The notes: generated by a model not told the origin, from the letters alone. A DNA stretch of 64,000 bases from DASXVU01 sp963732855 (GCA_963732855.1 CAVTBB010000003.1:124001-188000), one strand, 5' to 3'. Counted from the stretch's first letter, positions 18,331-27,431 are shown. A program made the numbers and translations.

Positions 18331-19290
18331 ATGAGAGCTGTTGTATGGACCAGATATGGATCTCCGGACGTCCTTCAGCAACAGGATTTGGAGAGGCCGA
18401 CCTCAAAGAACGATGAGGTTTTGATCAAGGTTCATGCGGCATCTATCAATTCCTGGGACTGGGAGCTCCTTAACGGTAAGGCACGTATCAATTTGGGAGG
18501 CCGGTTGAAACCGCCATACAAGATACTCGGATGCGATGTGGCGGGAACGGTTGAGAATGTGGGTAGAAACGTAACACGCCTCCGCCCGGGAGATGAAGTT
18601 TTCGGAGACATCTCTCGGGACGGCTGGGGTGGTTTCGCAGAGTTCGTTTGTGCCAGAGAAACATCATTATCGCTAAAGATGGCCAGCCTGTCCTTCGAAC
18701 AGGCGGCGGCAATACCTCAGGCGGCGGGGCTCGCCCTTCAGGCCCTTCGGGACAAGGGGAAGGTCCATTCTGGACAACGGGTTCTGATAAACGGTGCAGG
18801 AGGTGGCGTGGGCACGTTCGCTGTCCAGATAGCTAAATCGTTCGGAGCTGAGGTCACGGGCGTGGACAGGGGGGAGAAACTGGACATGCTGCTTTCGATA
18901 GGTGCGGACCACGTGGTCGATCATACCAAGGAAGATTTCACCAGGTCGGGGCAGGAATATGACTTGATAGTCGATGTCATTTCCCATCGCTCGGTATTTG
19001 ATTACAAGCGTGCATTGGCCCCTAATGGAGTCTGTGTGCTCGTCGGGGGTTCCGGACGCGCGGTCCTCAATTCCCTGCTCCTTGGCTCATGGGCACTGAG
19101 GAACCGAAAGGTCACTTTACTTCTATACAAACCAAATCCTCTTGATCTTGCCCTGATCGGCGATCTCTTCGAAGCGGGTAAGGTCATACCGGTCATTGAC
19201 AGGCAATATTCACTCGGTGAGGTCGCCGCTGCGTTCCGATATTATGCAGAAGGTAACGTCAAAGGAAAAATCATTGTGACCGTCCAATGA
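18331..19290 (+). CDS. Zinc-free MDR-family NAD(P)H oxidoreductase (quinone reductase-like)
   Basis: 319 residues of the medium-chain dehydrogenase superfamily. The N-terminal GroES-like domain has the substrate-side motif HAASINSWDWELLNG and the typical GCDVAGTVENVGRNVTRLRPGDEVFGD. The Rossmann domain has the nucleotide loop INGAGGGVGTFAVQIAKSFGA. The zinc-ligand cysteines and histidine of alcohol dehydrogenases are missing, so it is probably an NAD(P)H-dependent quinone or enone reductase; the substrate is unknown. ATG 18331 has GAGGGA eight bases upstream; the open frame from TTG 18310 is ignored. It is followed by the convergent HTH_10 regulator. Confidence 0.88.
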   Translation: MRAVVWTRYGSPDVLQQQDLERPTSKNDEVLIKVHAASINSWDWELLNGKARINLGGRLKPPYKILGCDVAGTVENVGRNVTRLRPGDEVFGDISRDGWGGFAEFVCARETSLSLKMASLSFEQAAAIPQAAGLALQALRDKGKVHSGQRVLINGAGGGVGTFAVQIAKSFGAEVTGVDRGEKLDMLLSIGADHVVDHTKEDFTRSGQEYDLIVDVISHRSVFDYKRALAPNGVCVLVGGSGRAVLNSLLLGSWALRNRKVTLLLYKPNPLDLALIGDLFEAGKVIPVIDRQYSLGEVAAAFRYYAEGNVKGKIIVTVQ

Positions 19291-19354
19291 TGTGCCATTG
19301 TATCTGGATTTGTCCTACAGCCTCTCCCACATCACTGGTCTGGCATCATTACTA

Positions 19355-20029
19355 TTACTTGCTCAGTTCAGGAGAGCCGGCCAATATCTCCGTTAGGATC
19401 CTTCTTTCCGCCTTTCTCAAGTGCTCTAGCAGCGTTGGCTTGCTGATATTCACTTTTTCTGACAAATGTTCGCTGCTTATGCCCTTGGGCAGGTCATAGT
19501 ATCCATACCTATACGCCGCGGCCATTACCTCCCTTTGCTTGTCTGTCAGAATTGACAGGAGGTCCTTCTTCTCATAGGCCGATTGCTTGAATGAGATGTT
19601 GACAACCTTACCGATGTGGGCCTTCACCATTTCGACGAATCTCATCATGTCCCTCTGACTGCTGATGAAGCTGACGATGACCTTATCCTCGGATATCAGA
19701 CTGGGGGCAGTGTAGATGAGGTTCAATTCTGAGCCATCGAACGCATCTCTAGCAGCTTCCGTTTGGTGTCCCAACACCAAGCAGATGTGCTTTTCGCCTT
19801 CGGACCTGATCACACTGAGTATGTCCATATTGCCGATCGAGGTCAGCTCGTCGATCGAAACGTTCTCCTTCAGATGACATTCGATGAGATCCACATAGAG
19901 GCTCTTCTCACGGTCCATCTTCAAGACCTCCAGGACCTCATAGGAGCGGATTTGGGTGAACAGCGGCCTCTGGGCTTCCTTCGTGACCTCATAGGGTTCT
20001 ATCTCGATGATCACTTTCCGCATCGGCAT
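19355..20029 (-). CDS. HTH_10 (bacterio-opsin activator type) transcriptional regulator
   Basis: About 224 residues from ATG 20029. The C-terminal 55 residues (LTDKQREVMAAAYRYGYYDLPKG ... LSEKVNISKPTLLEHLRKAERRIL) are a clear HTH_10 domain. The N-terminal 150 residues have an alternating strand-helix pattern suggesting a ligand-sensing domain of ACT/PAS-like size, but no known family is recognised. A strong TATA box at 20051-20060 on this strand places transcription start at or next to ATG 20029, which decides the start over the open upstream frame (to 20074). It is divergent from the DUF4386 membrane protein with about 108 bp between starts, so it may control that gene and itself. Confidence 0.87.
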   Translation of the reverse strand: MPMRKVIIEIEPYEVTKEAQRPLFTQIRSYEVLEVLKMDREKSLYVDLIECHLKENVSIDELTSIGNMDILSVIRSEGEKHICLVLGHQTEAARDAFDGSELNLIYTAPSLISEDKVIVSFISSQRDMMRFVEMVKAHIGKVVNISFKQSAYEKKDLLSILTDKQREVMAAAYRYGYYDLPKGISSEHLSEKVNISKPTLLEHLRKAERRILTEILAGSPELSK

Positions 20030-20050
20030 ACTAGCGTAATTGTTATTACC

Positions 20051-20060
20051 ATATATAAAG
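20051..20060 (-). promoter_or_regulatory. TATA box of HTH_10 regulator gene
   Basis: On the minus strand the sequence reads CTTTATATAT, a near-ideal archaeal TATA box centred about 26 nt upstream of ATG 20029. The transcript would therefore be leaderless or nearly so. Confidence 0.75.
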
Positions 20061-20137
20061 TGCCATATATGCATGGCTCAAATTCCAAGTAATTTTCAAT
20101 CGTTCTTCTTCTTAGGAATAAAACTTAGGTGAAGAAA

Positions 20138-20887
20138 ATGAAAGAAAGATACTACAGAAAGACCGCAGTGATCGTGGGAGCATTGTTCATCCTAGCCACG
20201 ATAACATCATTGGCCAGTGGATTGCTTCTGGGCACAGCTCTTGAGGGTACCGATTATATCCTTAAGCTGCCCGACGTCGAGAATGATATCATAATGGCAG
20301 CTTTGTTCGAGACCGTCCTGGCCATCTCATTGGTTGGCATTGGGGCATTGATGTTCCCGCTCCTCAGAAAGAATATGGAAGGTCTCGGGATGGCTTATGG
20401 TGGAATCAGGATAATGGAGGCCGCCTTCATCGTGGTGAGTGCGATCTGTTTGCTGTTGATGCTTATGATGGGGCAGGAATATGCAGCGGAAAGCCTGGAC
20501 GAGTCCAGCTCTCAATCGATTGGCGCGTTGTTGATAATGTTACGCGAGTTGTCCACCTTGTTCGGGACGTTAATATTCCTCAGCTTCGGCGGTCTAGCGC
20601 TCAACTACATCCTATATAGATCGAGGCTGGTGCCACGATGGCTATCAGCATGGGGCCTCATCGGGGGCGTCGGCATCCTGATCTATGGTACAATGGGTCT
20701 GTTCGGGGCCGACACGTACTCGTTCGGCATCACGACCCTCTTGGCCCTTCCTATTGCGGTCCAGGAAATGGTGTTCGCCTCCTGGTTGATCATCAAGGGG
20801 TTCAACGCGCCCACGAATGCAGTTGAATCCAAGACGGGAGAATCTACCATTCACGTCATGGCCTCCGAGGTCAAGAGCAAGAGCTGA
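20138..20887 (+). CDS. DUF4386 family membrane protein
   Basis: 249 residues with about six membrane helices (TAVIVGALFILATITSLASG near the N-terminus, then four more, the last near ITTLLALPIAVQEMVFASWLI). The pattern RKTAVIVGALFI ... LYRSRLVPRWLSAWGLIGG is characteristic of DUF4386, a family of integral membrane proteins of unknown function found in bacteria and archaea. ATG 20138 has AGGTGA seven bases upstream; GTG 20129 is also in frame. The divergent HTH_10 regulator probably shares the control region. Confidence 0.85.
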   Translation: MKERYYRKTAVIVGALFILATITSLASGLLLGTALEGTDYILKLPDVENDIIMAALFETVLAISLVGIGALMFPLLRKNMEGLGMAYGGIRIMEAAFIVVSAICLLLMLMMGQEYAAESLDESSSQSIGALLIMLRELSTLFGTLIFLSFGGLALNYILYRSRLVPRWLSAWGLIGGVGILIYGTMGLFGADTYSFGITTLLALPIAVQEMVFASWLIIKGFNAPTNAVESKTGESTIHVMASEVKSKS

Positions 20888-21085
20888 TAAGGAAAGATGG
20901 GCACAAGAAGGGATCTCGTCATAACTGCTGTAGAACTGGATCGTAAGTCAAGAAGTGTCAGAGAGGACGAGACCATCAGAAATTGGGAAAAATAGGCAAG
21001 AGGATGGCGGGCCCGATGGAATTCGCCGTTTAAAATGGCATGAGTGAAACTCTTTCATCTTTTTTCCAATTAATTTATTTCGTCT
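20888..21085. other. Spacer containing the tRNA-like repeat
   Basis: The gap between DUF4386 and the broken sensor gene has no gene. Its one notable element is the 17-base copy of the tRNA-Lys 3' end at 21003-21019. Confidence 0.6.
21003..21019. repeat. Copy of tRNA-Lys 3' end (candidate att site)
   Basis: A 17-base exact direct copy of the tRNA-Lys 3' terminus, including encoded CCA, with no other tRNA sequence around it. The matching copy is at 22925-22941. Confidence 0.75.
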
Positions 21086-22857
21086 TCAGCGATGCGTTGT
21101 TCTTTTCCACTTCTCGACGATGTAGGCGTAGATATTCAACCCGAGGATATTTGTGACCGCCATTGGAAGGAAGATGTCCCTGATGGTCCCCCAGACCATC
21201 TCTGTCGTCCCTCCTTGCTGTAACAAAGGTAAAAAGAAAAAGATGTGCACGCTCTCAATAAACAGACCAAGCACACTGACCTTCAGATAGCTAATTTTTC
21301 CCTTCCATCGATTGACCATCAGACCCGAGAACAAACCGGCGAAGACAGTAGCAGTGAAGCAGGAGAGCGCGGTCCATCCTCCGATGCTATAGCGGTATGC
21401 GCCCCCTATGACCCCCACAACAGTTCCGGCGATTGGGCCGCCCAGCAGACCCGCCATCATAGCTCCCAGGTCGCGGAAGTTGATTATCAGTCCGCCATAT
21501 GATATGCCGGCCACCGTGCCGAAGACCGTGACCGCGGAGAAGATTGCAATGATCGCCGAAATGCCCCGGAAATTCCTCGAGTTCGCGATGAGCCAAGCTA
21601 GGAAGTTGACTCTCCACATCCAATAGAGGAGTATGCCTATCATTCCCATCCTTATCATGAGGGGCACGCCAAAGTTCAACAGCGTCTCTTCCTCCAGCAA
21701 GGCGACGGTGAGGAAGAACGCGCTTCCAACGAACGCCACTGATGCCCATACAGGACCCCCCTTGGCATATGAAGGCAGTTTGCGGTCGATGTATATCAGT
21801 GCAAAGCCAGACATGGCAAACATGGCGGAGGACACGGCCGATACGAGGGCAAGCCCCCCAAAAGGAGTGCCAATTAGCAAGGCTGTCACGATTATGAAGA
21901 AGGACAATAGGACGAGAACGCGATACGATTGTTCCTTCCTTCATCCTTGACGCCCCTGTCTGCTTAAGCATCTTCCCTATGGCCCTGGCCCTGCCGTCCA
22001 TCCCGACCATTACCATGCCAGACATGAGGACGGCCGTGCAGAGGAGGATGAGCGATGCGATGGTCGAGGAATGGTCGAGGGAAGAGATGCGGCCGATTAT
22101 TAGGATCAAAATAGTGATCACGCCGGTCAAGAAGAAGCTGATGCCAAGGCTCGAGCGAACCTTCGAAAGCTCCGTTCTATAGTCGTCCCCAGAATTCACG
22201 TTCTTGGCCTTATCGCTCAGCCATATTGAATAAAGAAGTAGGGAAAGACCTGAGCCGCTCCCTGCGAGATACACGACGTCGACCGGCAGCCCTACGAAGA
22301 GATTCTGATGTTCCGAACCACCTGAATCCAACAGGGAGACCGCGGCGCAATAGAGCAGCAGGTACTGTTACGACCGCGATAATTGAGTATACGACCTTTT
22401 CCATGATAGACCTGGAACGCAGCAGAAGAAAGACGAGAATAACAGAAACGATGGCGAGCGCCAGAACCTCTACCGGAATACTCCATGATGACAATTCCGT
22501 GAGCGACGCCCCGGCCTTTAATGCGAGACTGGAATAAATTGCCAGCTCCAAAGTATACACCGTCACCACTGCCCAGACGGCCCAATTACTCGGTCCGGGA
22601 ATATCGGGAAGGCTGGAAAATACACTGTCCTTCCGATAAAGAGTATATCTGGCGAGGCCGTCCACAAGTGCAAGCTTGAAGACCAAGACCAACACCGCCA
22701 CAATCATCAAAGAGAGCCCATAGTCCGTCCCGAGGTCGTAATAATGCTGGAAGCTCTTTCCGCTCATCTGCAGGGCGATCATCATAGAGGGGCCCAGGAA
22801 TACAGTGGCTAGGACGATCTTGATCCTAACACCTCTCCAAAGCTCCCCTCCAATCAT
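21086..22857 (-). pseudogene. Membrane sensor with LytS-type 5TM domain, two frameshifts
   Basis: Read leftward, three consecutive frames form one protein of about 590 residues. Frame 1 from ATG 22857 has about four membrane helices (to SIMEKVVYSIIAVV). Frame 2 continues as QYLLLYCAAVSLLDSGGSEHQ and two or three more helices. Frame 3 (SYRVLVLLSFFIIVTALLI onward, stop at 21086) ends in a 5TM LytS/YehU-type sensor domain with the hallmark GGLIINFRDLGAMMAGLLGGP and GAYRYSIGG. The breaks fall near 22330-22370 and near 21934; removing one base at each restores the frame. No kinase or other output domain follows, so even the repaired gene is a stand-alone membrane sensor, or is truncated. It is the only gene inside the tRNA-bracketed segment. 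Confidence 0.75.
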
Positions 22858-22926
22858 GCAAGGGAGATGGAGGTCCAGAGAATAATACTTCTTGAACAAT
22901 ACAATCAGGGATAGAATGAAAAAGAT

Positions 22927-23002
22927 GGCGGGCCCGATGGGATTTGAACCCATGGCCTATCGGTTAAGAGCCGATCGCTCAACCTAGCTGAGCTACGGGC
23001 CC
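22927..23002 (-). tRNA. tRNA-Lys (anticodon CTT)
   Basis: A full cloverleaf can be folded. The acceptor is GGGCCCG with CGGGCCC and discriminator G, and CCA is encoded at 22929-22927. The anticodon stem ATCGG/CCGAT encloses loop CTCTTAA, giving anticodon CTT (reads AAG, lysine). The T arm is ATGGG-TTCAAAT-CCCAT. No intron is seen. A T-rich stretch follows the 3' end and a TATA box precedes it. Its 3' end is duplicated at 21003-21019. Confidence 0.95.
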
Positions 23003-23024
23003 CGCGAGTTCGTGGTAATGATTG

Positions 23025-23036
23025 AATATACATAAA
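23025..23036 (-). promoter_or_regulatory. TATA box of tRNA-Lys
   Basis: On the minus strand TTTATGTATATT is centred 28 nt upstream of the mature tRNA 5' end, as expected for an archaeal tRNA promoter. Confidence 0.6.
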
Positions 23037-23082
23037 CATATCGTCCGCCTGACCGTCTTTCTGTCAGTTGATATATGACTCC

Positions 23083-23825
23083 TCAGTGCATACCATTTAT
23101 ACTCGGCACGATCTCGACCGCCTTGCCACTCTTCACGAGCTCGCAACCTACCGACGCCGGGAGGTTTACGACATCCTCCTTCGAAAAAACATAGATCCTT
23201 CCCCCACCGGCCATGAGGGCATGTCCTGAGTGATTCGGACGAAGACGTTCAAATGTGAAGAGGAACCGCTCTGCGTCGCGACCCCTGGTGCATTCCCCCG
23301 GGCCACCGATTCCGCCTCCATTGTCGCCACCAGTCCGCAAACTGAATCGTCTGTCGAGGTACGCATCGGTATGTACCCCTGACCGTCCATTGCCGCCCCT
23401 TTGACCGCTTTGAGCCTGTCAGTTATGTCCTCGAAGAAGCGTTTCTCCTCATCAGTCAGCCTGGAGATGTCGACCTTTCCACCGTTCGACTCGCGCAATG
23501 CCATGAGCATCACCTTCTTCTGCCGGAACTGAAAGATCTGGTTGCCCTTTTGGGTGACCTTTTTGATCTCGTTCGCCTTGGATGAGGCCTTCGATGAATA
23601 CGGGTCGCGTCGGATCTCCTCCTCGCTCTCCTTCTTCATGCCCTCGATGTATTCGCGGAGCGACGGATAGAAATCCTTCCTGATCTCGCTGATCTCGGTC
23701 GATCCCTGCTCCGTCCGGTATATCTTTGTGATATCGTTGTAGTTAAGGGGCGGCAACGGACCGTTCATCATCGCATAGATTTGATTAATCGTATTTGAGA
23801 GTTCTCCAGCCAGATTGCCCACCAT
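23083..23825 (-). CDS. GINS complex subunit (Gins51-like), apparent one-base frameshift
   Basis: GINS joins MCM and Cdc45/RecJ in the replicative helicase. The N-terminal A-domain is helical (LNYNDITKIYRTEQGSTEI, EIRKDFYPSLREYIEGM). The small C-terminal B-domain reads VRITQDMPSWPVG, then GRIYVFSKEDVVNLP in the next frame, ending in SGKAVEIV. The A-before-B order is that of Gins51/Sld5-type subunits. The frames join if one G is added to the G5 run at 23201-23205 (C5 on the plus strand). GINS should be essential, so a sequence error is more likely than a pseudogene. The start may be ATG 23825 or one of two internal ATGs before NGPLPPLNY. Confidence 0.82.
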
Positions 23826-23856
23826 TCGTGATAGCCAAAGGACAACCTTTTTTTAA

Positions 23857-24171
23857 GTGACCGGAGCATGCTCGACCGTGGACTTCTCCAAGGCGGTCCG
23901 GGTGACCAGGGAGGGCACGGAGATCGACGTGATGGTTTCTCCACACTCGAACTCGTCCGGCATCCAAGGCATTGATGAGTGGAGAGGGCGCATCGTTGTC
24001 AAGATCAGGGCCCCACCGGAAGCGGGAAAGGCCAATAAGGAGCTCCTTGAAATTTTCTCCGGATTGCTGGGCAGGGCTGAGATAGGTCGGGGGTCCACCA
24101 ACAGAATGAAGACGATCGTGGTCGAGATGGGCCGGGAAGATGTCCTAAGGATACTGGAGGGAAGACCTTGA
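23857..24171 (+). CDS. DUF167 (YggU) family protein
   Basis: 104 residues with the whole DUF167 signature: IDVMVSPHSNSSGIQGI, then RIVVKIRAPPEAGKANKELLEIFSGLL and STNRMKTIVV. This small alpha-beta fold is widespread, and its function is unknown. The start is GTG 23857 (or GTG 23878, nearer the usual family N-terminus). The stop overlaps the start of the Toprim gene as TGATG, so the two are translationally coupled. It is divergent from GINS. Confidence 0.88.
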   Translation: MTGACSTVDFSKAVRVTREGTEIDVMVSPHSNSSGIQGIDEWRGRIVVKIRAPPEAGKANKELLEIFSGLLGRAEIGRGSTNRMKTIVVEMGREDVLRILEGRP

Positions 24172-24590
24172 TGCGGCGGCCGAAGGAAGCGCTGGAACAG
24201 CTGACCACTATCCTAGAGGAACTTGAATCACGACCAGAGGACGTCGTGCTCTTAGTGGAAGGAAAAAGGGACCGCGGTGCTTTGAACTTGTTGGGGGTCC
24301 GGGGAGAGATCGTTCAGGTACAGACCTGCGATGGGTTGCTGGGTGTGGCAGAGGACCTGGCCCTTAGGAACAAGAAGGCCATCATACTGACCGATTGGGA
24401 CCGGAAGGGGGGTCAGCTCTGCCTGCTGCTGAAGAACGCGCTGAAGGCCAACAGCGTCGAGCACGAAGCCCGCACCCGCTCCCGATTGGTGCACATCGTG
24501 TCAGGAGAGATCAAGGATATTGAATCGCTGCCATCTTTCTTTTCCAGACTGGTGGCCCAGGTGGAGGGGCCGGCGGCGTCCGACCTCTGA
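24171..24590 (+). CDS. Small Toprim-domain protein
   Basis: 139 residues. A short N-terminal helix precedes a Toprim fold with the catalytic-type glutamate in VVLLVEGKRDRGAL (about residue 30) and the DxD motif in IILTDWDRKGG (about residues 66-68), the metal site shared by primases, topoisomerases and RNase M5. Stand-alone archaeal Toprim proteins of this size are thought to act on RNA or DNA, but the reaction is not known. The ATG overlaps the DUF167 stop by one base (TGATG). Confidence 0.87.
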   Translation: MRRPKEALEQLTTILEELESRPEDVVLLVEGKRDRGALNLLGVRGEIVQVQTCDGLLGVAEDLALRNKKAIILTDWDRKGGQLCLLLKNALKANSVEHEARTRSRLVHIVSGEIKDIESLPSFFSRLVAQVEGPAASDL

Positions 24591-24635
24591 GCAATTACCT
24601 ATTTATCGGCGCCACTGCGTAGTCCAGGGCTGGAT

Positions 24636-25958
24636 ATGACTCTCGACGAAAGGATGTTGAAGGAGCTCGGTATCGAGAAAGTTGATTCCCTTTTCGCCGA
24701 TATCCCTATTGAGATCCGGAAGGATGGCCTCGACCTTCGGAATGGGCTCGATGAGCATGAGGTCGTTCGCCAGATCAGAGAGATGTTGTCAAATGACCTC
24801 AACTCGGAGAAGGGGCCCTGCTTCCTCGGGGCGGGCATTTATGATCATTTCATCCCAGCGGCGGTTAAGAGCGTCATCATGCGCTCCGAGTTCATTACAT
24901 CTTACACACCGTACCAGGCAGAGATCAGCCAGGGTATGCTGCATTCCATGTTCGAGTACCAGAGCCTGGTATCGGAGCTTACTGCCATGGATGTGGTCAA
25001 TTCCTCCAATTACGACGCCTCGACTGCCCTGGGGGAGGCGGCAACCATGTGCCATCGCATCCTGCCTAAAAAGAAATTCCTGATCCCTGAGGCAATGTCC
25101 TGGGAAAAGAAGAGCGTGCTGCGTAACTACCTCTCGGGTCCTCGACTGGAGGCGATCGAGTACGGCTACGATCCTTACACCGGCGGCCTTGACCTTAACG
25201 ATCTGGCAAAAAAGGTCGATGATGAAATATTCGGGATCTATGCCGAGGTACCGAACTTCTTCGGGATGATCGATCCAACGGTCCTGGAGCTCAAGAAACG
25301 ATTCCCCGAGGTCCCGCTCGTGGTCGGGGTCGACCCGATCTCCCTGGGCCTTCTCATGCCCCCGGGAGAGTTCGGGGCGGACATCGTGATCGGCGAAGGA
25401 CAATCGCTCGGTTCGCCGATGAACTTCGGCGGCCCCCTGCTCGGAATCTTCGCCTGCAAGAAGGAGCACGTCCGAAAGATGCCTGGACGTCTCATAGGGA
25501 TGACCCGGGACAATCGGGGGGAGAGGGCGTTCTGCATGACACTGCAGACCCGGGAGCAACATATACGCCGTTCCAAGGCCACATCGAACATCTGCACCAA
25601 TGAGGCGCTGATGGCGGTGGCGGCCGCCGTATACCTGAGCATCGTCGGGCCAAGAGGCCTGGAGGCGATCGCCAAGGTCAACATCTCCAATGCCCGCGAC
25701 CTGATGGCGAGGATCGACGAGCTGGATGGATTCGATGCCCCGGTCTTCAAGGCATACCATTTCAATGAGTTCGTGGTCCGAACCAGTGTGCGTCCAGAGA
25801 AGCTGAACAAACAATTGGCCAGAAAAGGCATCATCGGCGGACTGGACCTAGCTAGGCACATCCCGCGAATGAATGAGCACATGCTGTTCGCGACCACTGA
25901 GGTGCATTCAACCGCGGACCATGATAGGCTGATCACAGCGCTGAAAGAGGTGGCTTGA
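24636..25958 (+). CDS. gcvPA: Glycine dehydrogenase (decarboxylating) subunit 1
   Basis: 440 residues, the N-terminal half of the split P-protein of the glycine cleavage system. It works with GcvPB to decarboxylate glycine using PLP and pass the aminomethyl group to lipoyl GcvH. Typical blocks are FLGAGIYDHFIPAAVKS, TSYTPYQAEISQGMLHSMFE and MTRDNRGERAFCMTLQTREQHIRR. The length is normal for the family. A TATA-like CTATTTATC near 24599-24607 sits about 30 nt before ATG 24636, so the message is nearly leaderless. gcvPB follows with no spacing. gcvT and gcvH are not in the window. Confidence 0.96.
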   Translation: MTLDERMLKELGIEKVDSLFADIPIEIRKDGLDLRNGLDEHEVVRQIREMLSNDLNSEKGPCFLGAGIYDHFIPAAVKSVIMRSEFITSYTPYQAEISQGMLHSMFEYQSLVSELTAMDVVNSSNYDASTALGEAATMCHRILPKKKFLIPEAMSWEKKSVLRNYLSGPRLEAIEYGYDPYTGGLDLNDLAKKVDDEIFGIYAEVPNFFGMIDPTVLELKKRFPEVPLVVGVDPISLGLLMPPGEFGADIVIGEGQSLGSPMNFGGPLLGIFACKKEHVRKMPGRLIGMTRDNRGERAFCMTLQTREQHIRRSKATSNICTNEALMAVAAAVYLSIVGPRGLEAIAKVNISNARDLMARIDELDGFDAPVFKAYHFNEFVVRTSVRPEKLNKQLARKGIIGGLDLARHIPRMNEHMLFATTEVHSTADHDRLITALKEVA

Positions 25959-27431
25959 ATGTATCGCCAGGCGAGGTACGATACACGGACCGTGTTCGAG
26001 CTGGGGGGAAGCTCTGACCCATGCATCCGGCTGAAGAAGGACCTGGAGGACGCGGTCCCGCAAGGAATGATGAGGAAAGGGCTCTGCCTTCCAGAAGCCC
26101 CTGAACGGGAGGTGGTGAAGCATTACGTCAACCTGTCCCAGCGCAACTTCTCCGTGGACAACGGGTTGTATCCGCTTGGGTCCTGTACCATGAAGTACAA
26201 CCCCAAGTTCGCTGACGCACTCGTCTCGATGCCTTCCGTGGCCTCGATACACCCCTACCAGGACGAAGATACAGTCCAAGGCGCAATGCAGTTGCTGCAC
26301 AGGCTCGAGCTAGCCCTGTGTGCCATTTCCGACATGGATGCGGTCACCCTCCAACCGGCTGCCGGGGCGCACGGAGAGTTCACTGGCATGCTGATCGCGA
26401 AGGCATACCACAGAGCCAACGGGCAGGACAGGACGGAGGTCATCATCCCGAACTCGGCGCACGGCACGAACCCGGCCAGCGCGGCCATGGCTGGCTATGG
26501 CGTCTTGGAGATTCCTTCCAACATCGAGGGCTGCGCCGATATCGAGGCGCTGAAGAACGCCGTCTCCCACAAGACGGCGGCGTTCATGATCACGAACCCG
26601 AACACCCTCGGCATCTTCGAAGACCAGATCCGGGAGATCGCGGACATCGTTCATGATTCGGGAGCACTGCTATACTACGACGGGGCCAACTTCAACGCCA
26701 TCCTGGGCATGACCTCGCCTGGTAAGATGAACTTCGACATCATGCATTTCAACCTGCATAAGACGTTCGCAACTCCCCACGGCGGCGGTGGACCGGGGGC
26801 CGGACCGGTCGGCGTCAGGCAACACCTGGAGAAGTTCCTGCCAGTGCCGCGCATAATCGAGCAAGGAGGCAAGTACCGGTTCGATTACGACTTGCCAGAC
26901 AGCATCGGCAAGGTAAGGGCGTTCCACGGCAACTTCGCAGTGCTGGTTCGCGCCTACGCCTACATCCTGAAGCATGGAGGGGGCGGGCTCAAGGAGATAT
27001 CCCAGGTTGCCGTCCTCAACTCGAACTACCTGAAGGGCAGACTGTCCGAGGAGTTTGATCTTCCATACCGCCCACTAAGAAAGCACGAGTTCGTCATTAG
27101 CGCCAAGAAGCAGTCGAAGGAAAGGAACGTGAAGGCGCTGGATATCGCCAAGAGGCTGCTGGACTATGGCTACATGTCCCCGACGATCTACTTCCCTTCC
27201 CTGGTGGAGGAAGCGCTCATGATCGAACCCACCGAGACCGAGACCAAGGAGACGCTGGATCGGTTCGCGGAAACGCTTATCAGGATTGCCAAGGAAGACC
27301 CGGAAATTGTCCATGCCGCCCCCACCAACACCTCGGTCGGGAGGGTGGACGAGCTATACGCCGCACACGAACTGATCCTCACCTGGAGGGACTACCAGGC
27401 AAAGGTCAAGGAAGACAAGAACAGCGGCTAG
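25959..27431 (+). CDS. gcvPB: Glycine dehydrogenase (decarboxylating) subunit 2
   Basis: 490 residues, the C-terminal, PLP-binding half of the split P-protein. The PLP lysine lies in MHFNLHKTFATPHGGGGPGAGP. The N-terminal PLGSCTMKYNPK and the AHGTNPASAAMAG block are diagnostic. ATG directly follows the gcvPA stop codon, so the two subunits are co-translated. With gcvPA it allows glycine breakdown, or the reverse reaction for one-carbon supply. Confidence 0.96.
   Translation: MYRQARYDTRTVFELGGSSDPCIRLKKDLEDAVPQGMMRKGLCLPEAPEREVVKHYVNLSQRNFSVDNGLYPLGSCTMKYNPKFADALVSMPSVASIHPYQDEDTVQGAMQLLHRLELALCAISDMDAVTLQPAAGAHGEFTGMLIAKAYHRANGQDRTEVIIPNSAHGTNPASAAMAGYGVLEIPSNIEGCADIEALKNAVSHKTAAFMITNPNTLGIFEDQIREIADIVHDSGALLYYDGANFNAILGMTSPGKMNFDIMHFNLHKTFATPHGGGGPGAGPVGVRQHLEKFLPVPRIIEQGGKYRFDYDLPDSIGKVRAFHGNFAVLVRAYAYILKHGGGGLKEISQVAVLNSNYLKGRLSEEFDLPYRPLRKHEFVISAKKQSKERNVKALDIAKRLLDYGYMSPTIYFPSLVEEALMIEPTETETKETLDRFAETLIRIAKEDPEIVHAAPTNTSVGRVDELYAAHELILTWRDYQAKVKEDKNSG

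Larger units (their letters stand above)
21003..22941. mobile_element. Candidate integrated element bounded by tRNA-Lys 3'-end repeats
   Basis: The sequence GATGGCGGGCCCGATGG occurs at 21003-21019 and again at 22925-22941, where it is the 3' acceptor and CCA end of tRNA-Lys plus part of its T arm. Past the 17 exact bases the match continues for six more with two mismatches. Archaeal integrases often recombine at tRNA 3' ends, leaving exactly this arrangement: intact tRNA on one side and a copy of its 3' end on the other. The bracketed 1.9 kb contains one broken membrane-sensor gene and no integrase. So it is either a decayed remnant, an element mobilised in trans, or a simple duplication. Confidence 0.55.

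Noticed and set aside
21387..22331. A separate 314-residue leftward gene
   Set aside because: Only its first 145 or so residues look like a membrane protein; after about 21930 the frame turns into charged, His/Arg-rich shadow sequence while the true protein continues in another frame.
24789..25814. Long antisense ORF opposite gcvPA
   Set aside because: Composition (His, Asp, Arg-rich, no recognisable fold) is that of a reverse-strand shadow in GC-rich codons; the gcvPA call on the plus strand is certain.
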